Origin: JBIOJB01 sp044450465
GTDB taxonomy: Bacteria; Chloroflexota; Dormibacteria; Dormibacterales; Dormibacteraceae
Assembly: GCA_044450465.1 (NCBI GenBank)
Contig: JBIOJB010000066.1
Coordinates: 1 to 16,738 of the forward strand
Length of the DNA stretch: 16,738 nucleotides
Reading direction: 5' to 3'
Positions 6,792 to 13,690 of this stretch are shown here, piece after piece. Every line of letters starts with the position of its first letter. Position 1 is the stretch's first letter. A program made the position numbers and the translations under genes. The notes under the pieces were generated by a model. The model saw only the letters and a list, made by a program, of their open reading frames with translations. It did not search any database and was not told where the DNA came from.

Positions 6792-8033
6792 TCAGGCGGT
6801 GGCGCCGAACCTCTGGCGGCGGTTCTCGTACCAGCGGCGCAGGAACTCGGCCGTGAACGTCGCCTCCTGGCCGGCCCGCATCGGCCGCAGCAGCTCCACG
6901 GCGAACTCACGGCTGATCACCTGGATCAACGCGCGGTCGGCGCTCGTCCGCGAGGACTTCTGGAGAGCGTCCGTGAACATGGCGTGCGCCACTGCAGCGG
7001 GCCCTGTGCTTTCGTCCAGCTGTGCCTGGCCCTCCACCTCGATCGTCTTCGGCTGCCGCCCGCCGGTGGCAGCCGTCCCAAGCCAGCCGCCGAAGGACAA
7101 GTGGTGCACGACATATGAGACCTGGCGGGAGGGACCCACTCCGGGGGCGCGACCTGACTGGTCGGCCAGAAATCCGATCGCCCAGTGCTCCAGCTCGGCG
7201 ACGGCGACCGCCCCGCGCGCGTCGGGCAATTGTTGGGCAATGCCGAGACGGTGGGCATCGGCGTCGATTCGCTGCAGCAGCCGGTCGACGGCAATTCCGT
7301 GCGCGGATTCGGGCGTGCCGGTTTCGTGCCCGTAGTCCCATAGCGCCTCGGTGATCCTGAACACCGGCCACCAGTCCGGGTAAGTCGACGGCAGCCACCG
7401 CAGCGCTTGGGCGAGGTCATCCGGCCTGGCCAACCGGTACTGGAGGCGGTTGCCGGCCGGCTGAACGAGGACGATGCCGGCCATCGTCAGCATCTCGAGC
7501 GCTTGAGCCACGCTCCCCTTGCCGTAGCCGACGTCCTCGGCGAGTGCCGAGGCTGACAGAAGCCGGTCTGGCTCGGCAAGCATCATCTTCAGGATCTCGG
7601 CCCGCGCCGAAACACCGACCAGCGCCCGCAGCCTGAGCTGGATGAGCGAAGGCCGACGCAGGTCAGGCGACCCCAGGGCGTCGTGCTGAAGCAGGGCCAG
7701 CGGGTCGCCCTGAGTAGGCCACGGCACCCGCGCATGGGTCCTCACAGTGGCCGCGAATCGGCCGAACGCCGCATGCATGGCCGGGGAGGCCCGCTTGGCA
7801 AAATGCCGGAGGCGGAACGTCGAGGCTAATCGCGCATTCGCGATGGACCACTCAATCGCGTTCGCGCGCAAGCGGCTGTCGGTGCCGAGCCATGCGGTGA
7901 ACAGGATCAGGGGCTCGAGGTCGACTGCCTGCCAGTCGTGCCGGCGCACACCGCCGCCGGCGCCGAGCTCGAACCACAGGCTCCACGCAAGGTCGAGGGC
8001 GAGCGTGTTCACCTCGCTGCCGAATCGGGTCAT
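6792..8033 (-). CDS. Winged-helix DNA-binding protein of unknown family
   Basis: 413 aa, no membrane segment. Residues about 137-205 form a convincing winged helix: LRALVGVSARAEILKMML, then LSASALAEDVGYGKGSVAQA as helix-turn-helix, then MLTMAGIVLVQ and a wing ending RLQYRLA. This resembles ArsR/MarR-type folds that respond to a ligand or partner. The roughly 135 N-terminal residues and 210 C-terminal residues match nothing I recognise; the C-terminal part is Trp-rich (DWWPVFRI, HWAIGF, FGGWLG). The position of the helix-turn-helix in the middle of a long protein is unusual for a simple repressor. ATG 8033 is the first start in the frame; no strong ribosome site is seen. It could control the DUF1906 gene downstream, whose promoter region contains a palindrome, or the divergent membrane genes. 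Function is unassigned. Confidence 0.7.
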   Translation of the reverse strand: MTRFGSEVNTLALDLAWSLWFELGAGGGVRRHDWQAVDLEPLILFTAWLGTDSRLRANAIEWSIANARLASTFRLRHFAKRASPAMHAAFGRFAATVRTHARVPWPTQGDPLALLQHDALGSPDLRRPSLIQLRLRALVGVSARAEILKMMLAEPDRLLSASALAEDVGYGKGSVAQALEMLTMAGIVLVQPAGNRLQYRLARPDDLAQALRWLPSTYPDWWPVFRITEALWDYGHETGTPESAHGIAVDRLLQRIDADAHRLGIAQQLPDARGAVAVAELEHWAIGFLADQSGRAPGVGPSRQVSYVVHHLSFGGWLGTAATGGRQPKTIEVEGQAQLDESTGPAAVAHAMFTDALQKSSRTSADRALIQVISREFAVELLRPMRAGQEATFTAEFLRRWYENRRQRFGATA

Positions 8034-8182
8034 GGCCCGCGTTGGGATGCGGTCGATTTCATCTCAGTCCTTGCGTTCAGTTGGCGGTTTGGTGCAGAGA
8101 AAACGAATCCGCCCGGCAGGGTCTGCTTCTGTTCAGGAAACGCCGCGAAGCGGACCGATACCGAAACTGAGCTCCGGAACCC

Positions 8183-8401
8183 CTACTGGCTTGCATGCGC
8201 CCCGCCCAACACGTTGCCGTACATCATTCCCAAGGCCAGGAGGCCCAACAGCGAGAGAAGGACGAGGACGAAGGTCCGGGCGCAGGTGTCGATGAAAGCG
8301 TCCTGCATCTCGGAGTCCTCTACGTTCCAATGCCGACCGAACAAGCCCGCCCTGATCGAGAGCCCGATCACGATGACGAGCATGATCATCAGAGCTGCCA
8401 T
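8183..8401 (-). CDS. Small two-helix membrane protein, unknown function
   Basis: 72 aa from ATG 8401. Helix one is roughly MIMLVIVIGLSIRAGLF and helix two is TFVLVLLSLLGLLALGMMYG. A polar, acidic linker (NVEDSEMQDAFIDTC) lies between them. No family is recognised. AGGGGG is placed 5 nt before ATG 8401; the in-frame GTG 8407 overlaps that site and is less likely. A good ribosome site, high hydrophobicity and a clean frame argue that it is real. It is divergent from the membrane-protein/PBP pair starting at 8562, and a long hairpin separates the two. A role in the envelope is inferred only from context. Confidence 0.68.
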   Translation of the reverse strand: MAALMIMLVIVIGLSIRAGLFGRHWNVEDSEMQDAFIDTCARTFVLVLLSLLGLLALGMMYGNVLGGAHASQ

Positions 8402-8419
8402 GTTCACCCCCTGATGTAG

Positions 8420-8450
8420 GTGGGGACGCTGAGCGGGTCAGCGTCCTCAC
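8420..8450. other. Long hairpin between divergent membrane-protein genes
   Basis: GGACGCTGA (8424-8432) and TCAGCGTCC (8438-8446) pair perfectly around a 5-nt GCGGG loop, and pairing extends outward to 8420/8450 with one G-U pair, giving a stem of about 13 bp. It sits 8 bp upstream of the AGGGGG ribosome site of the small membrane protein. It may be an mRNA leader hairpin, an operator, or a terminator of transcripts entering the intergenic region. No T-run follows. Confidence 0.5.
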
Positions 8451-8561
8451 TAACCTGACAACGCGCCAGCCCCGCAATGTGCACAAGATTTTTCTTAAGA
8501 AGAGTCGCCGCAGCGCAAGAAGAAAGAGACCTCCAATACTTGGCGGCAGGGCCGCGTTTTC

Positions 8562-9491
8562 TTGGGCGTGGAAGTCCCGGCGCCGCTGCAGTTCTCGATT
8601 GCTCTTTTCACCGGTATGGTCGCTTCGACCTTCGTGCCTCTGGTGCGCCGAGGTATCCCGCGACCGGCGGAGGTCGGGCTTTGGGCCGCCTTCATCACGG
8701 TATGCGTGCTGGGGGTGATCAATGTCGCCGACCCCAAAGCCCACGAGCTGACGACATCAACCGTGTGGGGCATCGACCAGATCATCAACAACATGGCCAA
8801 AGGGCTGGCCAGCGGCATCTTGGGCACGATCATCGCCAACCGATTCGCCATCGCCAACTGGATCGTCCTGCTGGGCGGCGTGGACATCCTGGCGCTCGTC
8901 CTGCTGCGCTCGCATCGCAAATCTCGTGCGTGGCAGCCACGAGTCTGGCTGATCGAATGGATGGAACTGCCCATGCTGACGCCCGCGCCCCCGCGCGCGC
9001 AGGAGGTTCCCTATGCGATCGACGGTTTGAACCGGCGTGCAGAGGCTGCGATGGCCGTGGCCGGTGCCGCGGTACTGGCGGCCGTGGTCCATTTCTCCAT
9101 CTGGACGCGCAACGTCATGCTCCCGGCAGCAGCGGCAAGGCTGGCTCGCGCCGCGCAGACCGGTCGCGTCGAGGCACGCACCGGTCTCGAATCGCTTCGT
9201 GACACGGCCGAACAGCTCCGGTTCGCGGCTCGCGCGTGGTACACGGCCGCCGGCGCGCCTGCGGTCAATGGATTGACGGTGAGGGTCACCGAGGCCGTGC
9301 GCAATGCGCACGCTGCCCAGCGCCTGCTCGAGGCCGCCGAATCTCCCGGCAAGGTGGTCGACATCAAGGCGTTGCCGGGTGCGCAATCGATGGACTGGTA
9401 TGGGCCGTTGCTGCCCACTCAGTCCGCCCTGGAACAAGTTGAGGAAGGAGAAGACGGTGCTGCACAACGACCAGATAGTCTGGCCTCGTAG
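8562..9491 (+). CDS. Multi-pass membrane protein translationally coupled to a class A PBP
   Basis: 309 aa, no recognised family. Hydrophobic segments lie at about 12-28, 38-56, 82-116 (one long or two short helices, with IANRFAIANWIVLLGG) and 162-181. The remainder after about 185 is an Ala/Arg-rich, probably helical domain of roughly 125 residues ending in an acidic, Gln-rich tail. TTG 8562 is the first start; GTG 8568 is equally possible and neither has a strong ribosome site. The last 35 bp overlap the start of the full-length PBP at 9457, whose ribosome site lies inside this gene, so the two are very likely made together. A partner or accessory role for the PBP is inferred from that coupling, not from any motif. 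Confidence 0.68.
   Translation: MGVEVPAPLQFSIALFTGMVASTFVPLVRRGIPRPAEVGLWAAFITVCVLGVINVADPKAHELTTSTVWGIDQIINNMAKGLASGILGTIIANRFAIANWIVLLGGVDILALVLLRSHRKSRAWQPRVWLIEWMELPMLTPAPPRAQEVPYAIDGLNRRAEAAMAVAGAAVLAAVVHFSIWTRNVMLPAAAARLARAAQTGRVEARTGLESLRDTAEQLRFAARAWYTAAGAPAVNGLTVRVTEAVRNAHAAQRLLEAAESPGKVVDIKALPGAQSMDWYGPLLPTQSALEQVEEGEDGAAQRPDSLAS
9445..9450 (+). promoter_or_regulatory. Shine-Dalgarno site deciding the second PBP start
   Basis: AAGGAG lies 6 nt before GTG 9457, within the 3' end of the upstream membrane-protein gene. The frame is open back to 9304, but that stretch reads as Arg/Pro-rich antisense-like sequence, so GTG 9457 is preferred. Confidence 0.72.
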
Positions 9492-11532
9492 ACCGAACGG
9501 GATGAGGCGGCGCGCCAGCGCGCCGCAGGAGCTGGCCAAGAGCCGGCTCGCCCGGTCCGCCGGCTGGACGGCGCGCCTCCTGGTGTTCCTCGCCATCGCA
9601 GTGCCGAGCCTGCTGATCACCTCTCCGGGCTATGTCGCGTTCGCCGACAAGCTGCCCGACCCGAGCCAGGTGACCGCGCCGATGCCCGAGGACACGCTGC
9701 TCTACGCGGCTGACGGGACGACGCTCCTCGCGGACCTGCACCCGCCCGGTTACCAGCATTACTACGAGCCTTTGGCCGACATGGGAACCCTGCTGCCGGA
9801 GGCGGTCATCTCGATCGAGGACCGCAACTTCTACCAGGAGCCGGGTGTCGACCCGCAGGGCGTCGTGCGCGCCTCACTGATCGACTTGCGCGCCCATTCG
9901 TCCGTGGAGGGCGCATCCACGCTCACCCAGCAGCTGGTCAAGATCCGGTTGGTCGGCAACGAGACGACGCTCGACCGCAAGGTGCGTGAAGCTCTGCTGG
10001 CTTTCGAGATCGAGCGCACCTACACGAAGAATCAGATTCTCGAGTGGTATCTCAACAGCGTCTTCTTCGGCAACACCGCATGGGGCGCGAAGGCCGCCTC
10101 CGAGATCTATTTCCACAAGGACACCAAGGACCTCGACCTGGCGCATGCCTCGATGCTGGCCGGCATCATCCGAGGGCCGACACTGTACAACCCGCTGATC
10201 AACTGGACGTTCGCCAAGACCCGGCAGAAGGCCGTCCTGGACGCGATGCTTCGCGTCAACAAGATCACGGCGGCCGACGCGGCCAAGGCGTACGCCGAAG
10301 ACATCTCGGCCCCGGCACACATGTACACGCCGACCAACCAGATCGTGGCGGTCGACTTCGTCCGTTACGTCACGGCCCAGCTGGTCAGCCAGTTCGGGTC
10401 GACTGCGACCTACAGCGGTGGCCTGCGGGTGGTGACGACGCTCAACGCCGCCGTGCAGCAGTTCGCGCAGAGCGCGGTCACCGACACGATCGCCTCGCTG
10501 GCCTACCGCCGTGTCAGCCAGGGCGCGCTGGTGGCGCTGGACCCGACCACCGGTGCGATCGTCTCGATGGTCGGTTCGGCGAATCCCAACGCCAACGGCG
10601 GGCAGTACAACCTTGCCGTCTGGCCGCCGCGCAACCCGGGATCCTCGATGAAGATCTTCACCTACACCGAGGCCATCGCCAGCGGGAGGTACTCGATGAC
10701 GACTCCCATCCAGGACGCGCCTTTCTCATACCGCGCCCCGGGCACGACCGAGGTCTACAAGCCGATGAACTATGACGGGAAGTTCCATGGCACCTGCCAG
10801 CTGCAGGTGTGCATGGGCAACTCGCTCAACATTCCTGCGGTCAAAGTCGAGCTTGGGGTCGGCGTGTCGGATGTCGTCCAGATGGCTCGGACGATGGGCG
10901 CTCCGCCGTACGAGCAGCACTATGACTCGGCGGGAAACCCGGTCTACACGACCGACGACCCGCTCGACACGTACGGCCCGTCACTCACGCTTGGCGGCTA
11001 CGGGGAGACCCCGCTGCAGATGGCGACCGGCGCGTCGGTGCTGGCCACGCAGGGGATCCTCCGCCCGCCATTTGCCATCAACCTCGTCACGAAAGATGGG
11101 AGCTTGGTCTACGCCCACACGGTCAACGAGGGCGCCACGCAGGTGCTCGACCCTCGGGTGGCTTTCATCATGGAATCCATCATGTCCAACGACAACAACC
11201 GGGCGATGATCTTCGGCCGCAACTCGCTGCTGACGCTTCCCGGCCGGCGCGTGGCCGTGAAGACGGGAACATCGGACTCGTTCGCCGACGCGTGGACGGT
11301 CGGGTTCACGCCGCACCTCGTCGCCGCGGTATGGGGAGGCAACCCCGACTGGCGCCAGAAGATGACGCTCAACTCAGATAGCTATTACATCGCCGCGCCG
11401 ATCTGGCACCGGTTCATGCAGACCGCGCTCGACGCTATGGGAATGCCGAACGAGTGGTACTCGGAGCCGCCAGGCCTCATCAACAAGATCGTGAACGGCC
11501 AGCCCGCGTACTACCTGCCGGGGACTCACTAA
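9457..11532 (+). CDS. Class A penicillin-binding protein (bifunctional transglycosylase/transpeptidase), full length
   Basis: 691 aa. It polymerises lipid II (GT51) and cross-links peptides on the outer face of the membrane. Visible in order: basic cytoplasmic tail; anchor about 39-60; GT51 motifs EDRNFY (Glu121), GASTLTQQLVKIRL (152-165), RKVREAL (Glu179) and YLNSVFFGNTAWGAKAASEIYF (198-219, split by the usual conserved Gly); LDLAHASMLAGIIRGP; then the transpeptidase with SSMK (nucleophile Ser396, Lys399), SLN (456-458) and KTGTSD (602-607). All catalytic elements are present. Length is typical to short for class A, with no extra C-terminal domain. It shares LPDPSQ after the anchor and overall design with the truncated PBP at 956, so the two are paralogues. 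It overlaps the upstream membrane-protein gene by 35 bp and is followed by a hairpin. Confidence 0.93.
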   Translation: MLHNDQIVWPRRPNGMRRRASAPQELAKSRLARSAGWTARLLVFLAIAVPSLLITSPGYVAFADKLPDPSQVTAPMPEDTLLYAADGTTLLADLHPPGYQHYYEPLADMGTLLPEAVISIEDRNFYQEPGVDPQGVVRASLIDLRAHSSVEGASTLTQQLVKIRLVGNETTLDRKVREALLAFEIERTYTKNQILEWYLNSVFFGNTAWGAKAASEIYFHKDTKDLDLAHASMLAGIIRGPTLYNPLINWTFAKTRQKAVLDAMLRVNKITAADAAKAYAEDISAPAHMYTPTNQIVAVDFVRYVTAQLVSQFGSTATYSGGLRVVTTLNAAVQQFAQSAVTDTIASLAYRRVSQGALVALDPTTGAIVSMVGSANPNANGGQYNLAVWPPRNPGSSMKIFTYTEAIASGRYSMTTPIQDAPFSYRAPGTTEVYKPMNYDGKFHGTCQLQVCMGNSLNIPAVKVELGVGVSDVVQMARTMGAPPYEQHYDSAGNPVYTTDDPLDTYGPSLTLGGYGETPLQMATGASVLATQGILRPPFAINLVTKDGSLVYAHTVNEGATQVLDPRVAFIMESIMSNDNNRAMIFGRNSLLTLPGRRVAVKTGTSDSFADAWTVGFTPHLVAAVWGGNPDWRQKMTLNSDSYYIAAPIWHRFMQTALDAMGMPNEWYSEPPGLINKIVNGQPAYYLPGTH

Positions 11533-11537
11533 TCCGG

Positions 11538-11569
11538 CGAGAAACGGGGAGGCCGCTGCTTGTTTCTCG
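11538..11569 (+). terminator. Possible terminator hairpin after the full-length PBP
   Basis: CGAGAAAC (11538-11545) pairs perfectly with GTTTCTCG (11562-11569) around a 16-nt loop, starting 6 bp after the PBP stop. There is no T-run. Its right arm coincides with the end of the recognisable debranching-enzyme remnant on the other strand. Confidence 0.4.
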
Positions 11570-12391
11570 GCGAGCAGCAACAAATCAAGAGGAGTCGCGT
11601 CGGCCGTCCCGTAGGCCTGTGTGGCACCTATCCGAAGTGCGCCCACTCGCCGACGCGCAGCTCGTGCGGCATCTTGCCCGTTTCCGCATCCCGCTCGGGG
11701 TCATCCGTGTCCGATTGCCACTTCGCCAGGTTCTCGAGCGTCCCGATCGCGACTGCCGGCTGCGCGATCACAGCTTCCATTCCTCTCCAGGCAACAGGTC
11801 GATCGGGAAACGCAGCGAACCGTTGGCATAGGTGATGCCGGGCCTCTGGGTGAGGGCCCGGGCCAGGCAGCAGCGCACGAAGTCCTTGTTCTTGTAACGG
11901 GCCTCAAGGCTGTTTGGGCCGACCCACCAGGTGTTCAGATCGTCGCGGCGCTGCCACTGCTTGAGGCGCACCTCAAACACGTCAGCAAAATCGCTCTCCA
12001 GGGCGATCTCGAGCAGCACCGTCAGCGACGCGCGCCCATACGATTGAAGGACGAGGTCCTCATGGAGGCCGTGCATGCTGACCAGGCGGTCGACCGTGAG
12101 GGCGGCCCGCGCCTCGCGCATATCGCCTCCAGCGCCGCCGATGCTGTCAACGATCATGTGCCACCGCGCGTGGCGGAAGGAGAGCCGCACTGACGCGACC
12201 GACTCCGGACGTCGGCCATTGAGCCTCAGCTCATGGCGTGACAGGAATCTTGTGTCGGCCGCGTACAGCCCATAGTCGCGCGCGTCCAGCGGGAGGGCGC
12301 CCTGCTCGTCGGTGACCAGGAACGTGGTGCCGTAGTTGATTTTCACCGACGGGTGCGGGTGGACCGCCGAGATCAGAGTGCGCCATGGCAC
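11566..12391 (-). pseudogene. Remnant of a glycogen-debranching (amylo-alpha-1,6-glucosidase-type) enzyme
   Basis: Three homologous pieces in different frames. Piece 1, GTG 12391 to TGA 11768, is 207 aa and matches the GDE N-terminal domain: VKINYGTTFLVTD (16-28), DYGLYAADTRFLSRHELRLNG (split at 39-59), and ends LLPGEEWKL. Piece 2, 11780-11619, is in another frame: AVAIGTLENLAKWQ, DDPERDAETGKMPHELRVGE, AHFG, then TAG at 11630-11628, then VPH. Family members have Glu where the TAG stands (HFGEVPH). Piece 3, ending near 11566, is in the third frame: QAYGTADATPLDLLLLAE. About 100 residues expected between pieces 1 and 2 and several hundred catalytic residues after piece 3 are missing; the sequence runs directly into the PBP tail. 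No working enzyme can be made. The intact family trims branched alpha-glucans such as glycogen. Confidence 0.75.
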
Positions 12392-12398
12392 CCCCCCC
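12391..12398. repeat. C8 homopolymer at the debranching remnant start
   Basis: Eight C (G8 on the minus strand) overlap GTG 12391. An open stretch from ATG 12501 in a neighbouring frame would join the GDE N-terminal frame if the tract were one base longer. A C7 tract lies at 12443-12449. Such tracts are prone to slippage and to sequencing error. Confidence 0.55.
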
Positions 12399-12654
12399 GG
12401 AGGGATCTCCCGTCCAGCCGGCCATCGGCGCTGCGTGCGACACCCCCCCGCGACACGAGTCTCGCGGCCTTCGCGCTGGGCCTTCGGTCACCTTGCTTCA
12501 TGGAGGGCTAGGCCTGACGTTAGCCATAGGTCTGGCGTACCTGCAAATCGGTCGACCTTGAACGTTCACTACGACGAGTACCTGAGAGAGCACGCGCGGC
12601 CGCTGCAGATCAAGTCTGGGTTGGAGGCACCTGCACAGCCGTCTTCGACCGCGG
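12392..12654. other. Region without a confident gene
   Basis: This 263-bp stretch lies between the debranching remnant and the end of the sigma-factor frame. It holds the C7 tract and scattered short frames on both strands (for example a plus frame reading NVHYDEYLREHARPLQIKSG around 12556-12615) with no recognisable family. I cannot support a gene here. Confidence 0.4.
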
Positions 12655-13509
12655 TCAGGCTGAAGGGGGGTCCGCCGGGCGTGGAGGCTGGGTGACGTCC
12701 TCCGACGCAGCGAGTTGCTGCCAACGATGTTCGAGCGGCTCTACATCCGCTACGGCCGCATCGACGCGTTCGTCGCGCGGGCCGACCGGCGCGATGAGGT
12801 ACGGGAGCCGCGCAGACGCGCGACCCGTAGCGGCGAGGTCGAAGCGGAAAGACCGTACGTGCCTCGACTGGGCCGGCAGCCTAGCCGGAGTCAGGCTAGT
12901 CGGTCGCGCGAGCTTGGGCTCGCCGACCGGCTCCTCGATCCCCGACCCGGGACCGTAAGAGTTCTTGAGCATGACGCGCAGTCGCTCCTTGGCCACGGCG
13001 AGCCGGGACGCCACGGTGCGCTCCGGGATCCCCAGGGCCTGGGCGATCGCGCGGTTCGTGTAGCCGTGGTAGTGCCGAAGCACGATCGCGGCCGCCTGGT
13101 TGGGCGGCAGTTTGGCCAAGGCGGCGGCGAGGTCGCGGTGCTCCACCAGCTCCTGTGGATCCGGCGCGAGCCCAGGCGGGCCGATACGGCGGATCACCTC
13201 GCCGACTTCGCGAAGGCGCATCTTGCGCTGGTGCGAGACGGCGGCATTGACGGCGATCCGGTGCACCCAAGCCTCCGCGGGCGCTATCGGCTGCCAGTTG
13301 GGCCACTTCTTGTAAGCCCTTTCGAACGCGTCCTGGGCGCAGTCCTCCGCGGCGGACCGATCGCCGAGGATCGCAGTCAGCGTGCCTAGGATCTTGCCGT
13401 ATGACGCTTGGTAAAGGCGCTCGAAATCTGCTTCGTTGCCTGCCTGGTAGGCCATGCCCGGCTCACTTACGGCGCTGACGGCGACTGACTCCGAGATCGA
13501 CTCCGCCAT
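12655..13509 (-). CDS. ECF-type (SigE-like) RNA polymerase sigma factor with unrecognised C-terminal tail
   Basis: 284 aa. Sigma-2 spans about 29-98: FERLYQASYGKILG, GDRSAAEDCAQDAFERAY and WVHRIAVNAAVSHQRK. Sigma-4 spans about 127-180: LAKLPPNQAAAIVLRHYHGY followed by the helix-turn-helix TNRAIAQALGIPERTVASRL. ECF factors normally end shortly after sigma-4, near residue 190. Here about 95 further residues (from GIEEPVGEPKL) match nothing I know, and codon use in part of that tail is better on the opposite strand, so the frame may have been joined to foreign or rearranged sequence. ATG 13509 is the first start, preceded by G9 12 nt upstream; ATG 13455 is an alternative giving a more usual N-terminus. 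No anti-sigma gene is adjacent, so control of its activity is unknown. Its targets are unknown too. Confidence 0.85.
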   Translation of the reverse strand: MAESISESVAVSAVSEPGMAYQAGNEADFERLYQASYGKILGTLTAILGDRSAAEDCAQDAFERAYKKWPNWQPIAPAEAWVHRIAVNAAVSHQRKMRLREVGEVIRRIGPPGLAPDPQELVEHRDLAAALAKLPPNQAAAIVLRHYHGYTNRAIAQALGIPERTVASRLAVAKERLRVMLKNSYGPGSGIEEPVGEPKLARPTSLTPARLPAQSRHVRSFRFDLAATGRASARLPYLIAPVGPRDERVDAAVADVEPLEHRWQQLAASEDVTQPPRPADPPSA

Positions 13510-13521
13510 GGTTTCGTTGTT

Positions 13522-13530
13522 CCCCCCCCC
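13522..13530. repeat. C9 homopolymer in the sigma-factor leader
   Basis: Nine C on the plus strand (G9 in the sigma transcript) end 12 nt before ATG 13509. It could act as a loose ribosome site whose strength varies with tract length, or simply be a consensus error hotspot. Confidence 0.5.
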
Positions 13531-13690
13531 GCGTAGTGGTGGCGGCTCTTTCGAGCTCGCTCACCCTGCCCCTACTCTGGCCGTCGACCCCACCTCCGGT
13601 CACCGTACGGTTGCGCGGATTTTCACTAACTCACTTGCAGTAGGCCGTCGGTTCAAGTGTTAGCAGTGCGGCCGGCGTTCTCACAGCGGG

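Noticed and set aside
9304..9456. Upstream extension of the full-length PBP
   Set aside because: Lies inside the membrane-protein gene in another frame, reads as Arg/Pro-rich noise, and AAGGAG marks GTG 9457 instead.
11454..11831. Plus-strand open frames after the PBP
   Set aside because: They run antisense to recognisable debranching-enzyme pieces and have no protein-like motifs.
13650..13657. GGTTCAAG, like a tRNA T-arm
   Set aside because: No matching acceptor stem, anticodon arm or 3' end could be folded around it.
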